The translations under genes and the position numbers were made by a program. The notes under the pieces are model-generated. The model made no database searches and had not been told where the DNA came from. It worked only from the letters and a program-made list of their open reading frames with translations. From DASZHJ01 sp035517495 (lineage in GTDB: Bacteria; Pseudomonadota; Alphaproteobacteria; ATCC43930; CGMCC-115725), in contig DATIYT010000082.1 in NCBI GenBank assembly GCA_035517495.1, forward strand, positions 1 to 64,000: a stretch of DNA of 64,000 bases. Direction: 5' to 3'. Shown piece by piece: positions 49,933 through 59,618 of this stretch. The first letter of the stretch is position 1. Each line of letters begins with the position of its first letter.

Positions 49933-50069
49933 CCGGTGACGGCGATGGATGGGGGCGTAGCTATGCACTCGCCAACCTGCACGCCGTGCCGCGGCGGCCA
50001 AGCGATGGCGCGCGGTACAGGATGAACCGATTGGGCGCGGCCTCAATTTCAACAGCAGGAGCAGGAACA

Positions 50070-50306
50070 ATGTTGGGGAAGGTAGGGTCGATGATGGCGG
50101 CCATCGCGGTGGCGGGATTGCTGGCGATGCCCGTATTGGCAGCGACCACCACGTCCGCCGGCGGGGACAAACCAACGTCGCGTCGTCATATGAGTTGCTA
50201 TGACTACGCGTGGCAGTCGCAAGAGATGAACGATTGCCTTGCCAAGCAAGGCTCGGCCCAGAAGCCGACGAGTCACAAGTCCTCGACCAAGAAAAAGACA
50301 ATGTAA
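50070..50306 (+). CDS. Small secreted hypothetical protein
   Basis: 78 residues from ATG 50070 with AGGAGCAGGAACA upstream. Residues 1-28 are a Sec signal peptide (LGKVGSMMAAIAVAGLLAMP, cleavage near VLAA-TT). The mature 50 residues have one Cys pair (CYDYAWQSQEMNDC) and a very basic tail of Lys/Thr/Ser. No family recognised. A periplasmic or secreted basic peptide is likely; the clear promoter upstream supports expression. Confidence 0.7.
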   Translation: MLGKVGSMMAAIAVAGLLAMPVLAATTTSAGGDKPTSRRHMSCYDYAWQSQEMNDCLAKQGSAQKPTSHKSSTKKKTM

Positions 50307-50417
50307 GACTGTTGGGCGCGGGGCGGCACTGCTCTTGACCGCGGCGCCGGCCTCGCGTCGCCGCTCTTTCGCATTTCCGATGCGGGACCGCGTGTCCGTC
50401 CGTGGTGCGCAAGCCTG

Positions 50418-52961
50418 CTACCGCGATCGCCGCTTGGTGCGGCGGGTCGGCGGCGCCGTCAGGGGATCATCGGGCCAGGGATGTTTGGGATAGCGTCCGC
50501 GCATCTCCGAGCGAACCTGGCGATAGCTGCTGCGCCAGAATCCCCTGAGGTCGCGCGTGACTTGCAGGGGCCGGCCGGCCGGGGACAGCAGGTGCAGGAG
50601 CAGTGGCACACTTTCCCGCGCGATCGCGGGCGTTTCCGCGAGACCAAACAGTTCTTGCAGGCGAACAGCGAGCACCGGCACGTCGCCGGCGCCGTAGTCG
50701 ATCGGCACACGCGAGCCGCTCGGCACGGTCACATGCGTCGGCGCCAATTCGTCGAGCCGGCGCCGCTGCTCAAAGCTCAACATCGCTGCAAGCCCCTGAT
50801 CAAGATGGAAGGGCGTGATCTGGCCTAGGCGCGTGATGCCCGTGACGACGGGTCCAAGCCATTCGTCGAGCCGATCGATCAGCGCCGTGTCGGTAATGTC
50901 GGGCCAGCGCTCGCTTTCCCCAGGCAGAGTGCGCACGAAGCGCACGCGATTTCGCAGTTGAATGGCCGCCTCGCTCCACGGCAGAGCGATGACGCCGCGG
51001 TTCCGGAGCGCGGCGATCAGAGCCGCGCGCACGTGCTCCTGCGGCGGATCACGAAGTGGAGCGTCACTCAGGACCAGAGCGCGCAGGCGTTCCTGGTGTC
51101 TTGCCAGCACCGCCTCTTCCCGCTCGTCCCATGCGATCAGATCGACGCGCTCGATCGCATCGGCAAAGTCCTGCTCGATCTCAGCACGGGTGACAGGCGC
51201 TGCGAGGAAAATGCGGGCGTTGCGAGGATCACCGTCCAGTTCGGCTACTGCGAGAAATTCTTCGTTTGCCAATGGATCACCGGCGGCGAGCGCTGCTCCG
51301 GCGCCGTTGGCGAGGCGAAACGAGCCGATGATGCCCGATCGCCGTTGCGCCAGCCGATCGGGATAGGCGAGCGCCAATACTCGGCCAGCTGCCGAGGGTT
51401 CGATCGGCTCAACGCGAACGCCCAAGGATCGACACCATTGGCGTTGCAGATCGCGCGCCCGTTCGATGGCGCCGCGATCAAGCGCTAGCCCCGGAGGCAA
51501 TGAATGACGGCCGACACCCTCCTGCAACATCTCGAGGCGTAGCCGAAGATCGCTATCGCGTGCACCGGGGCGGGCACGGATGACGTCGCGCTCGCTGAGC
51601 ACGGCCGCGATCGCGGCGGCCGTCGGAGCCGTATCGCTCTCGCGGGCTCGCAGCATCATGTGGACGAGGCGAGGATGAAAACCGAGCGCGCCCATGTCGC
51701 GTCCATGCGCAGTGACGCCGCCCGCCGCATCGACGGCGCCGAGCTCGCGCAGCAATGTCATCGCCTGGGCGAAAGCGGCGGCAGGCGGCGGGTCGAGCCA
51801 GGCGAGCGCGAGCGGGTCGCGCGCTCCCCAACACGCAAGCTCGAGAGCAAGCGGTGCCAGGTCCGCGTCCATGACCTCAGGCTGCGTGTGTGCGGCGAGC
51901 GCGGTCTGTTCCTGCTCTGGCCACAGCCGGTAGCAAATTCCGGGTTCGATCCGTCCCGCGCGGCCGCGCCGCTGTTCGGCGGCGGCTTGCGAGACACGCG
52001 ATGTGACGAGGCGGGTCATGCCGGTGCGCGGATCGAAACGGGGACGGCGCGCCAAGCCGCTGTCGATCACCACGCGCACTCCCTCGATTGTGAGGCTGGT
52101 CTCGGCGATCGAAGTGGCGAGCACGATCTTGCGCCGGCCGGGCGGGGCCGGGGCGATCGCCGCGTCCTGCGCGGCAGGGGCAAGGTCGCCATAAAGCGGC
52201 GCGACGAGGACGTCCGAAGCGAGATCGATCTCGGCCAAGCGCCGTTCCACCCGGCGGATTTCGCGCAGACCCGGTAGAAACACCAACAGACTGCCACGCT
52301 CGCGTCCCAGCGCACCGCGAACCGCCGCGACGACGGCCGCCTCCAATTGTTCGGGCGCCGGGCGATCCAAGTATCTGAGATCGACGGAGAACCGCCGACC
52401 TTCGCCGCTGATCACGGGAGCGCCGCCCATCAGCTCCGCGACCGCTGCTATATCGAGCGTCGCCGACATCACGAGCAGGCGCAGTTCCGGCCGAAGCGCA
52501 CGACGCGACTCAAGCGCGAGAGCGAGACCGAGGTCGCCGTCGAGGCTGCGCTCGTGAAATTCGTCGAAGATCAGCAGGCCCGTGCCTTCGAGCGAGGGGT
52601 CCTCTTGAAGCTGGCGGATCAAAATCCCTTCGGTCACCACTTCGATCCGCGTTGAGGTGCCGATCCGGCTGTCGAGCCGGGTGCGGTAGCCGACGGTTGC
52701 GCCAACCGCTTCGCTCAACATCGAGGCCATCCGCCGCGCCGCCGCGCGGGCCGCGAGACGCCGCGGCTCCAGCATGACGATGCGCCGTTCGCCGAGCCAT
52801 CTCTCGCCAAGCAGCGCCAGGGGCACGAGCGTCGTCTTGCCGCTGCCCGGCGGCGCTTGCAGCAGCGCCACGCCCTTGCGGTCGAGTGCGTCCCGGAGCG
52901 CCGGCACGGTTTCCGCGGCCGGGAGATGCTCGGCCCACGCCATGAGATCAAAGGGGCGCAT
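50418..52961 (-). CDS. hrpB: ATP-dependent helicase HrpB
   Basis: 847 residues of DEAH-box layout: APPGSGKTTLVPLALLGE (Walker A), LLIFDEFHERSLDGDLGLAL (DEFH variant of the DEAH motif, as in HrpB), VMSATLD (motif III), VDSGLARRPRFDPRTGMTRL and QRRGRAGRIEPGICYRLW (motif VI), then the HA2 and HrpB C-terminal domains (SYRQVRSEMRGRYPKHPWPD). HrpB function in bacteria is poorly known. Single gene. Confidence 0.97.
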   Translation of the reverse strand: MRPFDLMAWAEHLPAAETVPALRDALDRKGVALLQAPPGSGKTTLVPLALLGERWLGERRIVMLEPRRLAARAAARRMASMLSEAVGATVGYRTRLDSRIGTSTRIEVVTEGILIRQLQEDPSLEGTGLLIFDEFHERSLDGDLGLALALESRRALRPELRLLVMSATLDIAAVAELMGGAPVISGEGRRFSVDLRYLDRPAPEQLEAAVVAAVRGALGRERGSLLVFLPGLREIRRVERRLAEIDLASDVLVAPLYGDLAPAAQDAAIAPAPPGRRKIVLATSIAETSLTIEGVRVVIDSGLARRPRFDPRTGMTRLVTSRVSQAAAEQRRGRAGRIEPGICYRLWPEQEQTALAAHTQPEVMDADLAPLALELACWGARDPLALAWLDPPPAAAFAQAMTLLRELGAVDAAGGVTAHGRDMGALGFHPRLVHMMLRARESDTAPTAAAIAAVLSERDVIRARPGARDSDLRLRLEMLQEGVGRHSLPPGLALDRGAIERARDLQRQWCRSLGVRVEPIEPSAAGRVLALAYPDRLAQRRSGIIGSFRLANGAGAALAAGDPLANEEFLAVAELDGDPRNARIFLAAPVTRAEIEQDFADAIERVDLIAWDEREEAVLARHQERLRALVLSDAPLRDPPQEHVRAALIAALRNRGVIALPWSEAAIQLRNRVRFVRTLPGESERWPDITDTALIDRLDEWLGPVVTGITRLGQITPFHLDQGLAAMLSFEQRRRLDELAPTHVTVPSGSRVPIDYGAGDVPVLAVRLQELFGLAETPAIARESVPLLLHLLSPAGRPLQVTRDLRGFWRSSYRQVRSEMRGRYPKHPWPDDPLTAPPTRRTKRRSR

Positions 52962-53069
52962 GGTCCTGAGCTTAGTGCATTTGCCGCCGTGCGGGGCTTC
53001 CGATCGAGGACACGTCGGTCACTTATCCTTGTCTTGCCAGAGCGAAGCCGCCTCGCTAGCGTCCCGGCA

Positions 53070-53219
53070 ATGACCCGCTACCTTCTCATCATCATTGCGA
53101 TCCTTTCCGTCGTGGCGCTGAGCGAATTGCTGTTCGAGTTCTATCAGGTGAACAAGGAGCAGGATTGCCTCGCAGCCGGCGGCCGACGCTGCGGCCCAAG
53201 CGTTCAGCTCAACCGCTGA
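53070..53219 (+). CDS. Small single-TM hypothetical protein
   Basis: 49 residues: MTRYLLIIIAILSVVALSEL is a membrane anchor, followed by LFEFYQVNKEQDCLAAGGRRCGPSVQ with two Cys and a basic C-terminus. Short but plausible because the hydrophobic helix plus Cys-containing tail is coherent and the frame is short of other coding. No Shine-Dalgarno is clear. Function unknown. Confidence 0.5.
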   Translation: MTRYLLIIIAILSVVALSELLFEFYQVNKEQDCLAAGGRRCGPSVQLNR

Positions 53220-53363
53220 GCCGCGGCTCCATCAAAAAGACGCGCTGGCTCGGTCCCGTTTTCTTGACTCCGCGAGCACCAGCGCCCTAGAAGCTTCCTC
53301 AAATACGAAGGGGCCGAGCAGGGCGCCGCCGCCGCTGGGGAAATCTCTAATGGAAGAATTGAC

Positions 53364-54035
53364 ATGTCCGTCGCTGTCGAGTCGGCCGATACTCAAACGC
53401 GCCTGATGCGCGTGGGCGAACGCATGTTCGCGGAGCAGGGCTATGACGGCGTGTCGCTGCGCCAGCTCACCGCCGCCGCCGGCGTGAACCTCGCCGCAGT
53501 CAACTATCACTTCGGCTCCAAGGAGGGCTTGCTTGCGGCGATTTTCGAGAACCGCTGCCGGCCGATGAACGAAGAGCGTCTGCGGCGCCTTGCCGCCTGC
53601 GCCGAGGGCGAGGGTAGGCCGCCGCTACTGCAACAGATAGTCGCGGCCTTTATCGGCCCGGCGCTGAGTTCGACGACCGATGCCGAGGGTGGAGCGACCT
53701 TCACGCGATTGCGCGCGTTACTCGCGGTCGAGCACAATGAGCTTGCCCGCAGTCTCATCGCCAAGCACTTCGACGCCAGCAGTCGACGCTTCATTGCCGC
53801 CCTCGCCGCCGCGCTGCCGCACCTCTCGCGCGCCGAGGTGCTCTGGCGTTTTCACTTTCTGCTCGGTACCCTCTACTTCACCATGACCAATCCATCGCGC
53901 ATCGGGCACCTCTCGGAGGGACTGTGCGACGCGGGCGACGTCGGCGCGGTGATGCGCGAGATGGTGCCTTTCGTCGCGGCAGGCTTTCGAGCGCCCTCGG
54001 TCGGCGGTGGCGCGCTCAATAAAACGGCGCGTTGA
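53364..54035 (+). CDS. TetR/AcrR-family transcriptional regulator
   Basis: 223 residues. N-terminal HTH: VGERMFAEQGYDGVSLRQLT and AAGVNLAAVNYHFGSKEGLL, the standard TetR signature. The C-terminal domain (residues ~90-215) resembles the TetR_C_36/CecR-like subgroup (YFTMTNP..). It overlaps the convergent GST gene by 20 nt; regulation of that gene is possible but not shown. A GGAAG lies 8 nt before the ATG. Confidence 0.92.
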   Translation: MSVAVESADTQTRLMRVGERMFAEQGYDGVSLRQLTAAAGVNLAAVNYHFGSKEGLLAAIFENRCRPMNEERLRRLAACAEGEGRPPLLQQIVAAFIGPALSSTTDAEGGATFTRLRALLAVEHNELARSLIAKHFDASSRRFIAALAAALPHLSRAEVLWRFHFLLGTLYFTMTNPSRIGHLSEGLCDAGDVGAVMREMVPFVAAGFRAPSVGGGALNKTAR

Positions 54036-54654
54036 TCCCCTCGCTCGAGAAGGCGCGTTGCACGGCGGGTCGGGCCGCCACCCGTTCCAAGTATCGGCCG
54101 AGCGCCGGAAGGGTTTTCGCGGGGCGCTCGAAGCCGCGGCTCCACCGGGCCAGCATCAGCAGCATCGGGTCGGCGGCGCTGAAGCGGTCGCCCAGGAGAT
54201 AGGGTCCGCGCTCGACGAGGCTTTGCTCGATCGTATCGAACATGGCGGCAAGCCGCGTCTCGGCGTTGCGCTTGACAGTCTCCTTGCATGCGCCTTCGCC
54301 GCCCAGGCGCTCGGGATAGAAGTAGACCAGCATCTCGGCCTGCACGGTGTTGGTGAGATAGACCATCCACTTGTAGAACTGCGCGCGTTCCGCGGTGCCG
54401 ATCTCGGGTGCGAGCCCCGCCTTCGGGTGCTTGTCCGCGAGATGCATGCAGATTGCCGCCGTCTCGTACAGTACCAGCCCGCCGTCGATGAGGGTCGGGA
54501 TTCGCCCGTGCGGGTTCAGCTTCAGGTACTCGGGCGCTTTGTGCGCGTTCTTGGCGCGGTCCAGCAGGATCAGCTCGTAGGGCGCACCGATTTCCTCGAG
54601 CACCATGTGCGGCGCCAAGTTCGCATTTCCGGGGTAATAGTAGAGCTGGTACAT
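54016..54654 (-). CDS. Glutathione S-transferase
   Basis: 212 residues from ATG 54654. Thioredoxin-like N-domain (MYQLYYYPGNANLAPHMVLE), NPHGRIPTLIDGG (cis-Pro), YETAAICMHLAD (glutathione loop), then a helical C-domain with LLGDRFSAADPMLLMLARWS. The beta-class Cys is replaced (PGNANLAPH), so catalysis differs from the GST at 17892. Substrate unknown. Its 3' end overlaps the convergent tetR gene. Confidence 0.92.
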   Translation of the reverse strand: MYQLYYYPGNANLAPHMVLEEIGAPYELILLDRAKNAHKAPEYLKLNPHGRIPTLIDGGLVLYETAAICMHLADKHPKAGLAPEIGTAERAQFYKWMVYLTNTVQAEMLVYFYPERLGGEGACKETVKRNAETRLAAMFDTIEQSLVERGPYLLGDRFSAADPMLLMLARWSRGFERPAKTLPALGRYLERVAARPAVQRAFSSEGINAPFY

Positions 54655-54793
54655 CGCAGCATTCCCACGCTGGCCGCATCGCCTGTTCCGTTTCCGCCGC
54701 GGCGGCCGCGGAAGGGCGGCGGAGGCGGTCATCGCCTTGCCGGCGTCGTTGTAGCAGTGCGTGGGATCGAAGTCGCGTCTGTTCGCAGGCCGA

Positions 54794-56353
54794 CTAGAGC
54801 CGGGCGGCAACCTCGTGGGTCTTGAGCACCTTGTCGGTGCCGGCATCCGATTCCTCGAGGACGATGCCGTAGTGCCAGAGCGTCGAGAGGTGCTCGAGCA
54901 CGCCCCGGCAGCTCGCTTCGTCCAGCAATACGCCGTCATGGACGGCATGGCGCAGGATCAGCCGGCGGTCGCCCGCGAAATCGACGTCGACGATCTGGAT
55001 GTCGGGTTCCTGGCGCGCGAGGTCGTAGTGCCGAGCGAGCGCGCTGCGGATTTCGCGATAGCCGCGTTCGTCGTGGATCGCGTCGACGAGCAGCGTATCC
55101 TGGCTCGAATCGTCCAGCACCTTGAACAGGCGGAACCGCCGCATGAGCCGCGGGCTCAGGAACTGCAGCACGAAGCTCTCGTCGCGGTAATTGGCCCAGG
55201 CGTCGCGCAGCGTGCCCCAGGGGTCGTTGTTGCCGGCGATCGCGGGGAACCACTCGAGATCCTCCTGGGAGGGCTCGGTGCAGATGCGCTCCACGTCCTG
55301 CATCATCGCAAAGCCCAGCGCGTAGGGATTGAGGCCATTGTAGCGGCGATCGTCGTATTCGGGTTGGAAGATGACGTTGGTGTGCGAGTGCATCGCCTCC
55401 AGGAAGCCGCCGTCGGTGATCAGGCCGCGCTCGTGCAGGCGGGTCATGAGCGCGTAGTGCACGAACGTGGCGCAGCCCTCGTTCATCAGCCGGGTCTGCT
55501 TCTGCGGATAGAAGTATTGACTGATGTTGCGCACGATCCGCACCAATTCGCGCTGCCAGTTCTTGAGGCGGGGCGCGCGTTTCTCCAGGAAGTACAGTAG
55601 GTTCTCCTCGGGTATCCCGAGTTTGCGCCGTATCTCGCGCTGCTCGCGCTCGCGCTCGGCATCGTCGGCGCTTTTCGGCTCGCGTTTGGGTACCACACGC
55701 TCCCAGAGGTCGTCGTAGCTGCGTTCGTCGTGCAGGCGGCGCTCTTCCGCGCGGCGCATCTCCTCGTTGAGATTAGCCTTTGGCCGTCGGGTGTAGCGAT
55801 GGACACCGTGGCTCATCAGCGAGTGCGCGGCGTCGAGCACGCGCTCCACTTCGGCAAGGCCGTAGCGTTCCTCGCTGCGCTGAATGAAGTCGCGCGCGAA
55901 GGTCAGGTAGTCGAGAATGCCCTGGGCGTCGGTCCACTGCCGGAACAGGTAGTTGTTCTTAAAGAAGTGGTTGTGGCCGAAGGCGGCATGCGCGATCACC
56001 AGGGTCTGCATCGCCATGGAGTTCTCCTCCATGATGTAGCTGATGCAGGGGCTCGAATTGATCACGATCTCGTAGGCGAGGCCCTGGAGACCGTGGCGGT
56101 ACAGCGCCTCCTCGCGCGCGAAGCGCTTGCCGAAGCTCCAGTGCCGATACATCAGCGGCAATCCCACCGACGCATAGGCGTCGAGCATCTGCTCGGAGGT
56201 TATTACCTCGATCTGGTTCGGATAGATGTCGAGGCCCAGCTCGCCGATCGCGATTTCTTCGATCGCGTCGTGGACGCGCCTGATTTTCTCGAAGTCCCAC
56301 TCCGGCCCGTCGAAGAGCGGCTTGCGCTCAAGGACCGCGGGGGCCTCGGTCAA
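54794..56353 (-). CDS. spoVR: SpoVR family protein
   Basis: 519 residues with the conserved SpoVR pattern: PNQIEVITSEQMLDAYASVG, PLMYRHWSFGKRF, YEIVINSSPCISYIMEENSM, HAAFGHNHFFKNNYLFRQWT, and NEGCATFVHYALMTRLHERG (His/Glu-rich). In Bacillus it is a sporulation protein; in non-sporeformers it is co-expressed with PrkA and YeaH under stress (E. coli ycgB). It overlaps the yeaH stop by 4 nt (ATGA). Function as a possible metalloenzyme is inferred from the His motifs. Confidence 0.95.
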   Translation of the reverse strand: MTEAPAVLERKPLFDGPEWDFEKIRRVHDAIEEIAIGELGLDIYPNQIEVITSEQMLDAYASVGLPLMYRHWSFGKRFAREEALYRHGLQGLAYEIVINSSPCISYIMEENSMAMQTLVIAHAAFGHNHFFKNNYLFRQWTDAQGILDYLTFARDFIQRSEERYGLAEVERVLDAAHSLMSHGVHRYTRRPKANLNEEMRRAEERRLHDERSYDDLWERVVPKREPKSADDAEREREQREIRRKLGIPEENLLYFLEKRAPRLKNWQRELVRIVRNISQYFYPQKQTRLMNEGCATFVHYALMTRLHERGLITDGGFLEAMHSHTNVIFQPEYDDRRYNGLNPYALGFAMMQDVERICTEPSQEDLEWFPAIAGNNDPWGTLRDAWANYRDESFVLQFLSPRLMRRFRLFKVLDDSSQDTLLVDAIHDERGYREIRSALARHYDLARQEPDIQIVDVDFAGDRRLILRHAVHDGVLLDEASCRGVLEHLSTLWHYGIVLEESDAGTDKVLKTHEVAARL

Positions 56354-57645
56354 GCGACGCGCTCCCGCTGCTTCGAGAACAGGTCATGGAACACCGGGAA
56401 GATCTGCCCGGGGTCGGCGACCTTGCGCATCGCGAAATTGCGGTGGGTTTCGGCGATGTTGCTGTAGGTGCGCCAAAGGTCGGTGGGCGCGCTCGGATAG
56501 CCGTGGCGCAGCGTCGCCTCGGCGCCGACCTCGATATAGGCGAAGTACTGGCTCACCGGCAGGATTTCGTTCGCCATCAAGCTCGCGCACCGGTCGCTGT
56601 CCTCGGTGTAGTTGTCGCCGTCCGAGGCCTGCGCCGCATAGATGTTCCAAGTATCGGGGTTGTAGCGCGAGCGCACCACCCGCATCATCTCGTCGAGCGC
56701 CGTGGAGACGATCGTGCCGCCGGTCTCGCGGCTGTGGAAGAATGTGTCCTCGTCCACTTCCTGAGCGCTCGAAGTGTGGCGGATGAACACGATGTCGACG
56801 TGCTTGTAGCGCCGCGTCAGGAACACGTGCAGCAGCATGAAGAAGCGTTTGGCGAGATCCTTCATCTGCTCGGTCATCGAGCCCGACACGTCCATCAGGC
56901 AGAACATCACCGCCTGGGTATTGGGCTTGGGTATGCGCTCGAAGCGGTTATAGCGTACGTCGACCGGATCGATGTACGGCACTCGCCTGGTCTTGCGCAG
57001 CGCGGCATCGAGGTCGACCCGGGTCTGCTCCGCGCCCTCGGCGTCGTCCGCCCCGAGCGCGGTCTTCCATTGAATTTCGAGCGCCGCGATCTCGCTCAGC
57101 TTTGGGCGGGAAAGCGAGATGCGGCGCGCCAGGCTGTTGCGGAGGGTGCGCTTCAAATTGAGGTTCGAGGGCGTGCCCGCGACGGTATAGCCCGCGCGCA
57201 CGAGCTGAACCGTTTCCTGGTCGGTGATCTTGGTCTTGACGAGGTCCGGTAGCTCGAGGTCGTCGAAGAAAAGATTGAGAAACTCGTCCTTGGTCAGCAC
57301 GAACTCGAAGTTGTCCTGCTCGCCGCCGTCTTCTTTGCTCGCTTCGCTGCCGGAGGCGGCCTCGCCGCTCTGCGGCCGCTTGATGCGGTCGCCCGCGACG
57401 AACTCCTTGTTGCCGGGCACCACGTAGTCGCGGGCACCGCCTTGGCCTGCTCTGCGGAAATTCGGTTCCGCAATGCCGCGGGTCGGAATCGATACCTTCT
57501 CGCCGTTGGCGCTCTCGCCGACTTTGCGGCGCTTCAGCGCCTCGGTCATCGCGTCCTTGATCTCGTGCTTGGCGCGTTCAAGAAAACGCTGCCGGTTCGG
57601 CAAGCTCTTGCCTTTGGGGTTTGGACGGCGGTCGATGATGTTCAT
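56350..57645 (-). CDS. yeaH: YeaH/YhbH-family protein (DUF444)
   Basis: 431 residues from ATG 57645 (MNIIDRRPNPKGKSLPNRQR). Central GGARDYVVPGNKEFVAGDRI and VMFCLMDVSGSMTEQMKDLA (VWA-type MIDAS DxSxS), then HTSSAQEVDEDTFFHSRETG and GGTIVSTALDEMMR. DUF444 proteins partner PrkA kinase in stress and nitrogen-starvation responses. Middle gene of prkA-yeaH-spoVR, 26 nt after prkA. Confidence 0.95.
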   Translation of the reverse strand: MNIIDRRPNPKGKSLPNRQRFLERAKHEIKDAMTEALKRRKVGESANGEKVSIPTRGIAEPNFRRAGQGGARDYVVPGNKEFVAGDRIKRPQSGEAASGSEASKEDGGEQDNFEFVLTKDEFLNLFFDDLELPDLVKTKITDQETVQLVRAGYTVAGTPSNLNLKRTLRNSLARRISLSRPKLSEIAALEIQWKTALGADDAEGAEQTRVDLDAALRKTRRVPYIDPVDVRYNRFERIPKPNTQAVMFCLMDVSGSMTEQMKDLAKRFFMLLHVFLTRRYKHVDIVFIRHTSSAQEVDEDTFFHSRETGGTIVSTALDEMMRVVRSRYNPDTWNIYAAQASDGDNYTEDSDRCASLMANEILPVSQYFAYIEVGAEATLRHGYPSAPTDLWRTYSNIAETHRNFAMRKVADPGQIFPVFHDLFSKQRERVA

Positions 57646-57671
57646 GGGACGGCTCACTCGGAGGTTCGTGC

Positions 57672-59618
57672 TCACCCGGCCTTGTTGACGCGCATGTACC
57701 ACTCGACGAGACGACGCACCTGGCGCTGGGTGTAGCCGCGCGCCACCATGCGTTCCACGAAATCGGCGTGTTTCTGCTCGGTATCGCTGTCCTTCTTGGA
57801 ACCGAAGCTGATTACCGGAAGCAAATCCTCAACCTGCGAGAACATCCGCTTCTCGATGACTTCCCGCAGCTTCTCATAGGACGTCCACGACGGATTCTTC
57901 CCCGAGTTGGCGGCGCGCGCACGCAGCGCGAACTTGACCACTTCGTTGCGGAAATCCTTGGGGTTGGCGATCCCGGCGGGCTTTTCGATCTTCGACAATT
58001 CCTGATTTAGGATTTCGCGGTCCATGAGCTGGCCCGTGTCGGCATCCTTGAAATCCTGATCCTCGATCCACGCATCCGCGTAAGCGACGTAGCGATCGAA
58101 CAGGTTCTGCCCGTAATCGCCGTAGGATTCGAGATACGCCTTCTGAATTTCATTTCCGATGAACTCGGCGTAGCGCGGCGCGATGTCCGCCTTGACGTAG
58201 CCGAGCAGCCGCTTCTCGTTGTCCTCCGGGAACTGCTCGCGGCGCACCGCCTGCTCGATCACGTACATGAGATGCACGGGATCGGCCGCCACCTCCTGTG
58301 TGTCGAAGTTGAAGGTGTTCGACAGCGCCTTGAAGGCGAAGCGCGTGGAGAGGCCTTCCATACCTTCATCGACTCCGGCGGCGTCGCGATATTCCTGCAC
58401 CGTGCGCGCGCGGGGGTCGCTGTCCTTGAGACTCTCGCCGTCGTAGCAGCGCAACTTGGAGTAAAGGTTGGAGTTCTCGTGCGCCTTGAGGCGCGACAGC
58501 ACGCAGAACTTGGCCAGCATGTCGAGCGTGCCGGGCGCACAGGGTGACTCCGCCAGCTCGCTGTTGGTCACCAGCTTCTGGTAGATCTTCGCCTCTTCGG
58601 TGGCCCGCAGGCAATACGGCACCTTGATCACGCAGATGCGGTCGATGAAGGCCTCGTTGTTGCGGTTATTCTTGAAGGTTTGCCATTCCGCCTCGTTCGA
58701 GTGCGCGAGAATGAGACCTTGGAACGGTATGCCGCCGATATTCTCGGAGCCAATGTAGTTGCCTTCCTGCGTCGCCGTCAGCAACGGGTGCAGCATTTTG
58801 ATCGGCGCCTTGAACATCTCGACGAATTCAAGAATGCCCTGCGTCGTGCGATTGAGACCTCCGGAGAAGGCGTAGGCGTCCGGGTCGTTCTGCGCGTGAA
58901 ACTCGAGCTTCCGGATATCGACCTTGCCGACCAGGCTCGAGATGTCCTGGTTGTTCTCGTCGCCCGGCTCGGTCTTGGCGATTGCGATCTGGCGCAGCCG
59001 CGACGGGTGCAGCTTCACTACCGAGAATCTGTTGATGTCGCCGCCGAACTCGTCCAGCCGCTTCAGCGCCCATGGCGATGCGACGCCGAGGAGCCGCCGC
59101 CGCGGGATCTTGTAGCGTCGCTCCAGCGCCTCGCCCAAGCGTTCTGGGTCGAACAGGCCGAGCGGGCTCTCAAAGATCGGGCTCAACTCCTTACCGGCCT
59201 TGAGCACATAGATCGGCACCCGCTCCATCAGCGCCTTCAAGCGCTCGGCGAGCGATGATTTGCCGCCACCGACCGGGCCGAGGAGGTAAAGAACCTGCTT
59301 GCGCTCCTCAAGGCCTTGCGCGGCGTGGCGGAAGTAGCCCACGATCCGCTCAATCGTCTCTTCCATGCCATAGAAGTCTTCAAATGCCGGATATACGCGA
59401 ATGGTCCGATTCATGAAAATCCGGCCCATGCGCGTGTCGGTGCTGGTGTCGATCAGCCGTGGCTCGCCGATCGCGGCAAGCATCCGTTCCGCGGCGCTGG
59501 CGTACGCCATCGGCTCCCGAGCGCACGACTTGAGGTAATCCTCAAGTGACATCTCGGTTTCTTTCTCGCCTTCGTAAAGGCGAGAAAACAGACTGAAGAC
59601 CTCGTCGTTACCACTCAT
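57672..59618 (-). CDS. prkA: PrkA family serine protein kinase
   Basis: 648 residues; the start at 59618 is favoured by GAGG 7 nt upstream, with a second ATG at 59633. LGPVGGGKSSLAERLKALME is the AAA+/Walker A of the N-terminal domain. LGDV-type regions follow, including SEAEWQTFKNNRNNEAFIDR and the C-terminal PrkA domain (SYEKLREVIEKRMFSQVEDL). PrkA is an AAA+ protease-like/kinase stress protein (E. coli YeaG). First gene of a three-gene stress operon whose leader region is the 877-nt gap that follows. Confidence 0.95.
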   Translation of the reverse strand: MSGNDEVFSLFSRLYEGEKETEMSLEDYLKSCAREPMAYASAAERMLAAIGEPRLIDTSTDTRMGRIFMNRTIRVYPAFEDFYGMEETIERIVGYFRHAAQGLEERKQVLYLLGPVGGGKSSLAERLKALMERVPIYVLKAGKELSPIFESPLGLFDPERLGEALERRYKIPRRRLLGVASPWALKRLDEFGGDINRFSVVKLHPSRLRQIAIAKTEPGDENNQDISSLVGKVDIRKLEFHAQNDPDAYAFSGGLNRTTQGILEFVEMFKAPIKMLHPLLTATQEGNYIGSENIGGIPFQGLILAHSNEAEWQTFKNNRNNEAFIDRICVIKVPYCLRATEEAKIYQKLVTNSELAESPCAPGTLDMLAKFCVLSRLKAHENSNLYSKLRCYDGESLKDSDPRARTVQEYRDAAGVDEGMEGLSTRFAFKALSNTFNFDTQEVAADPVHLMYVIEQAVRREQFPEDNEKRLLGYVKADIAPRYAEFIGNEIQKAYLESYGDYGQNLFDRYVAYADAWIEDQDFKDADTGQLMDREILNQELSKIEKPAGIANPKDFRNEVVKFALRARAANSGKNPSWTSYEKLREVIEKRMFSQVEDLLPVISFGSKKDSDTEQKHADFVERMVARGYTQRQVRRLVEWYMRVNKAG

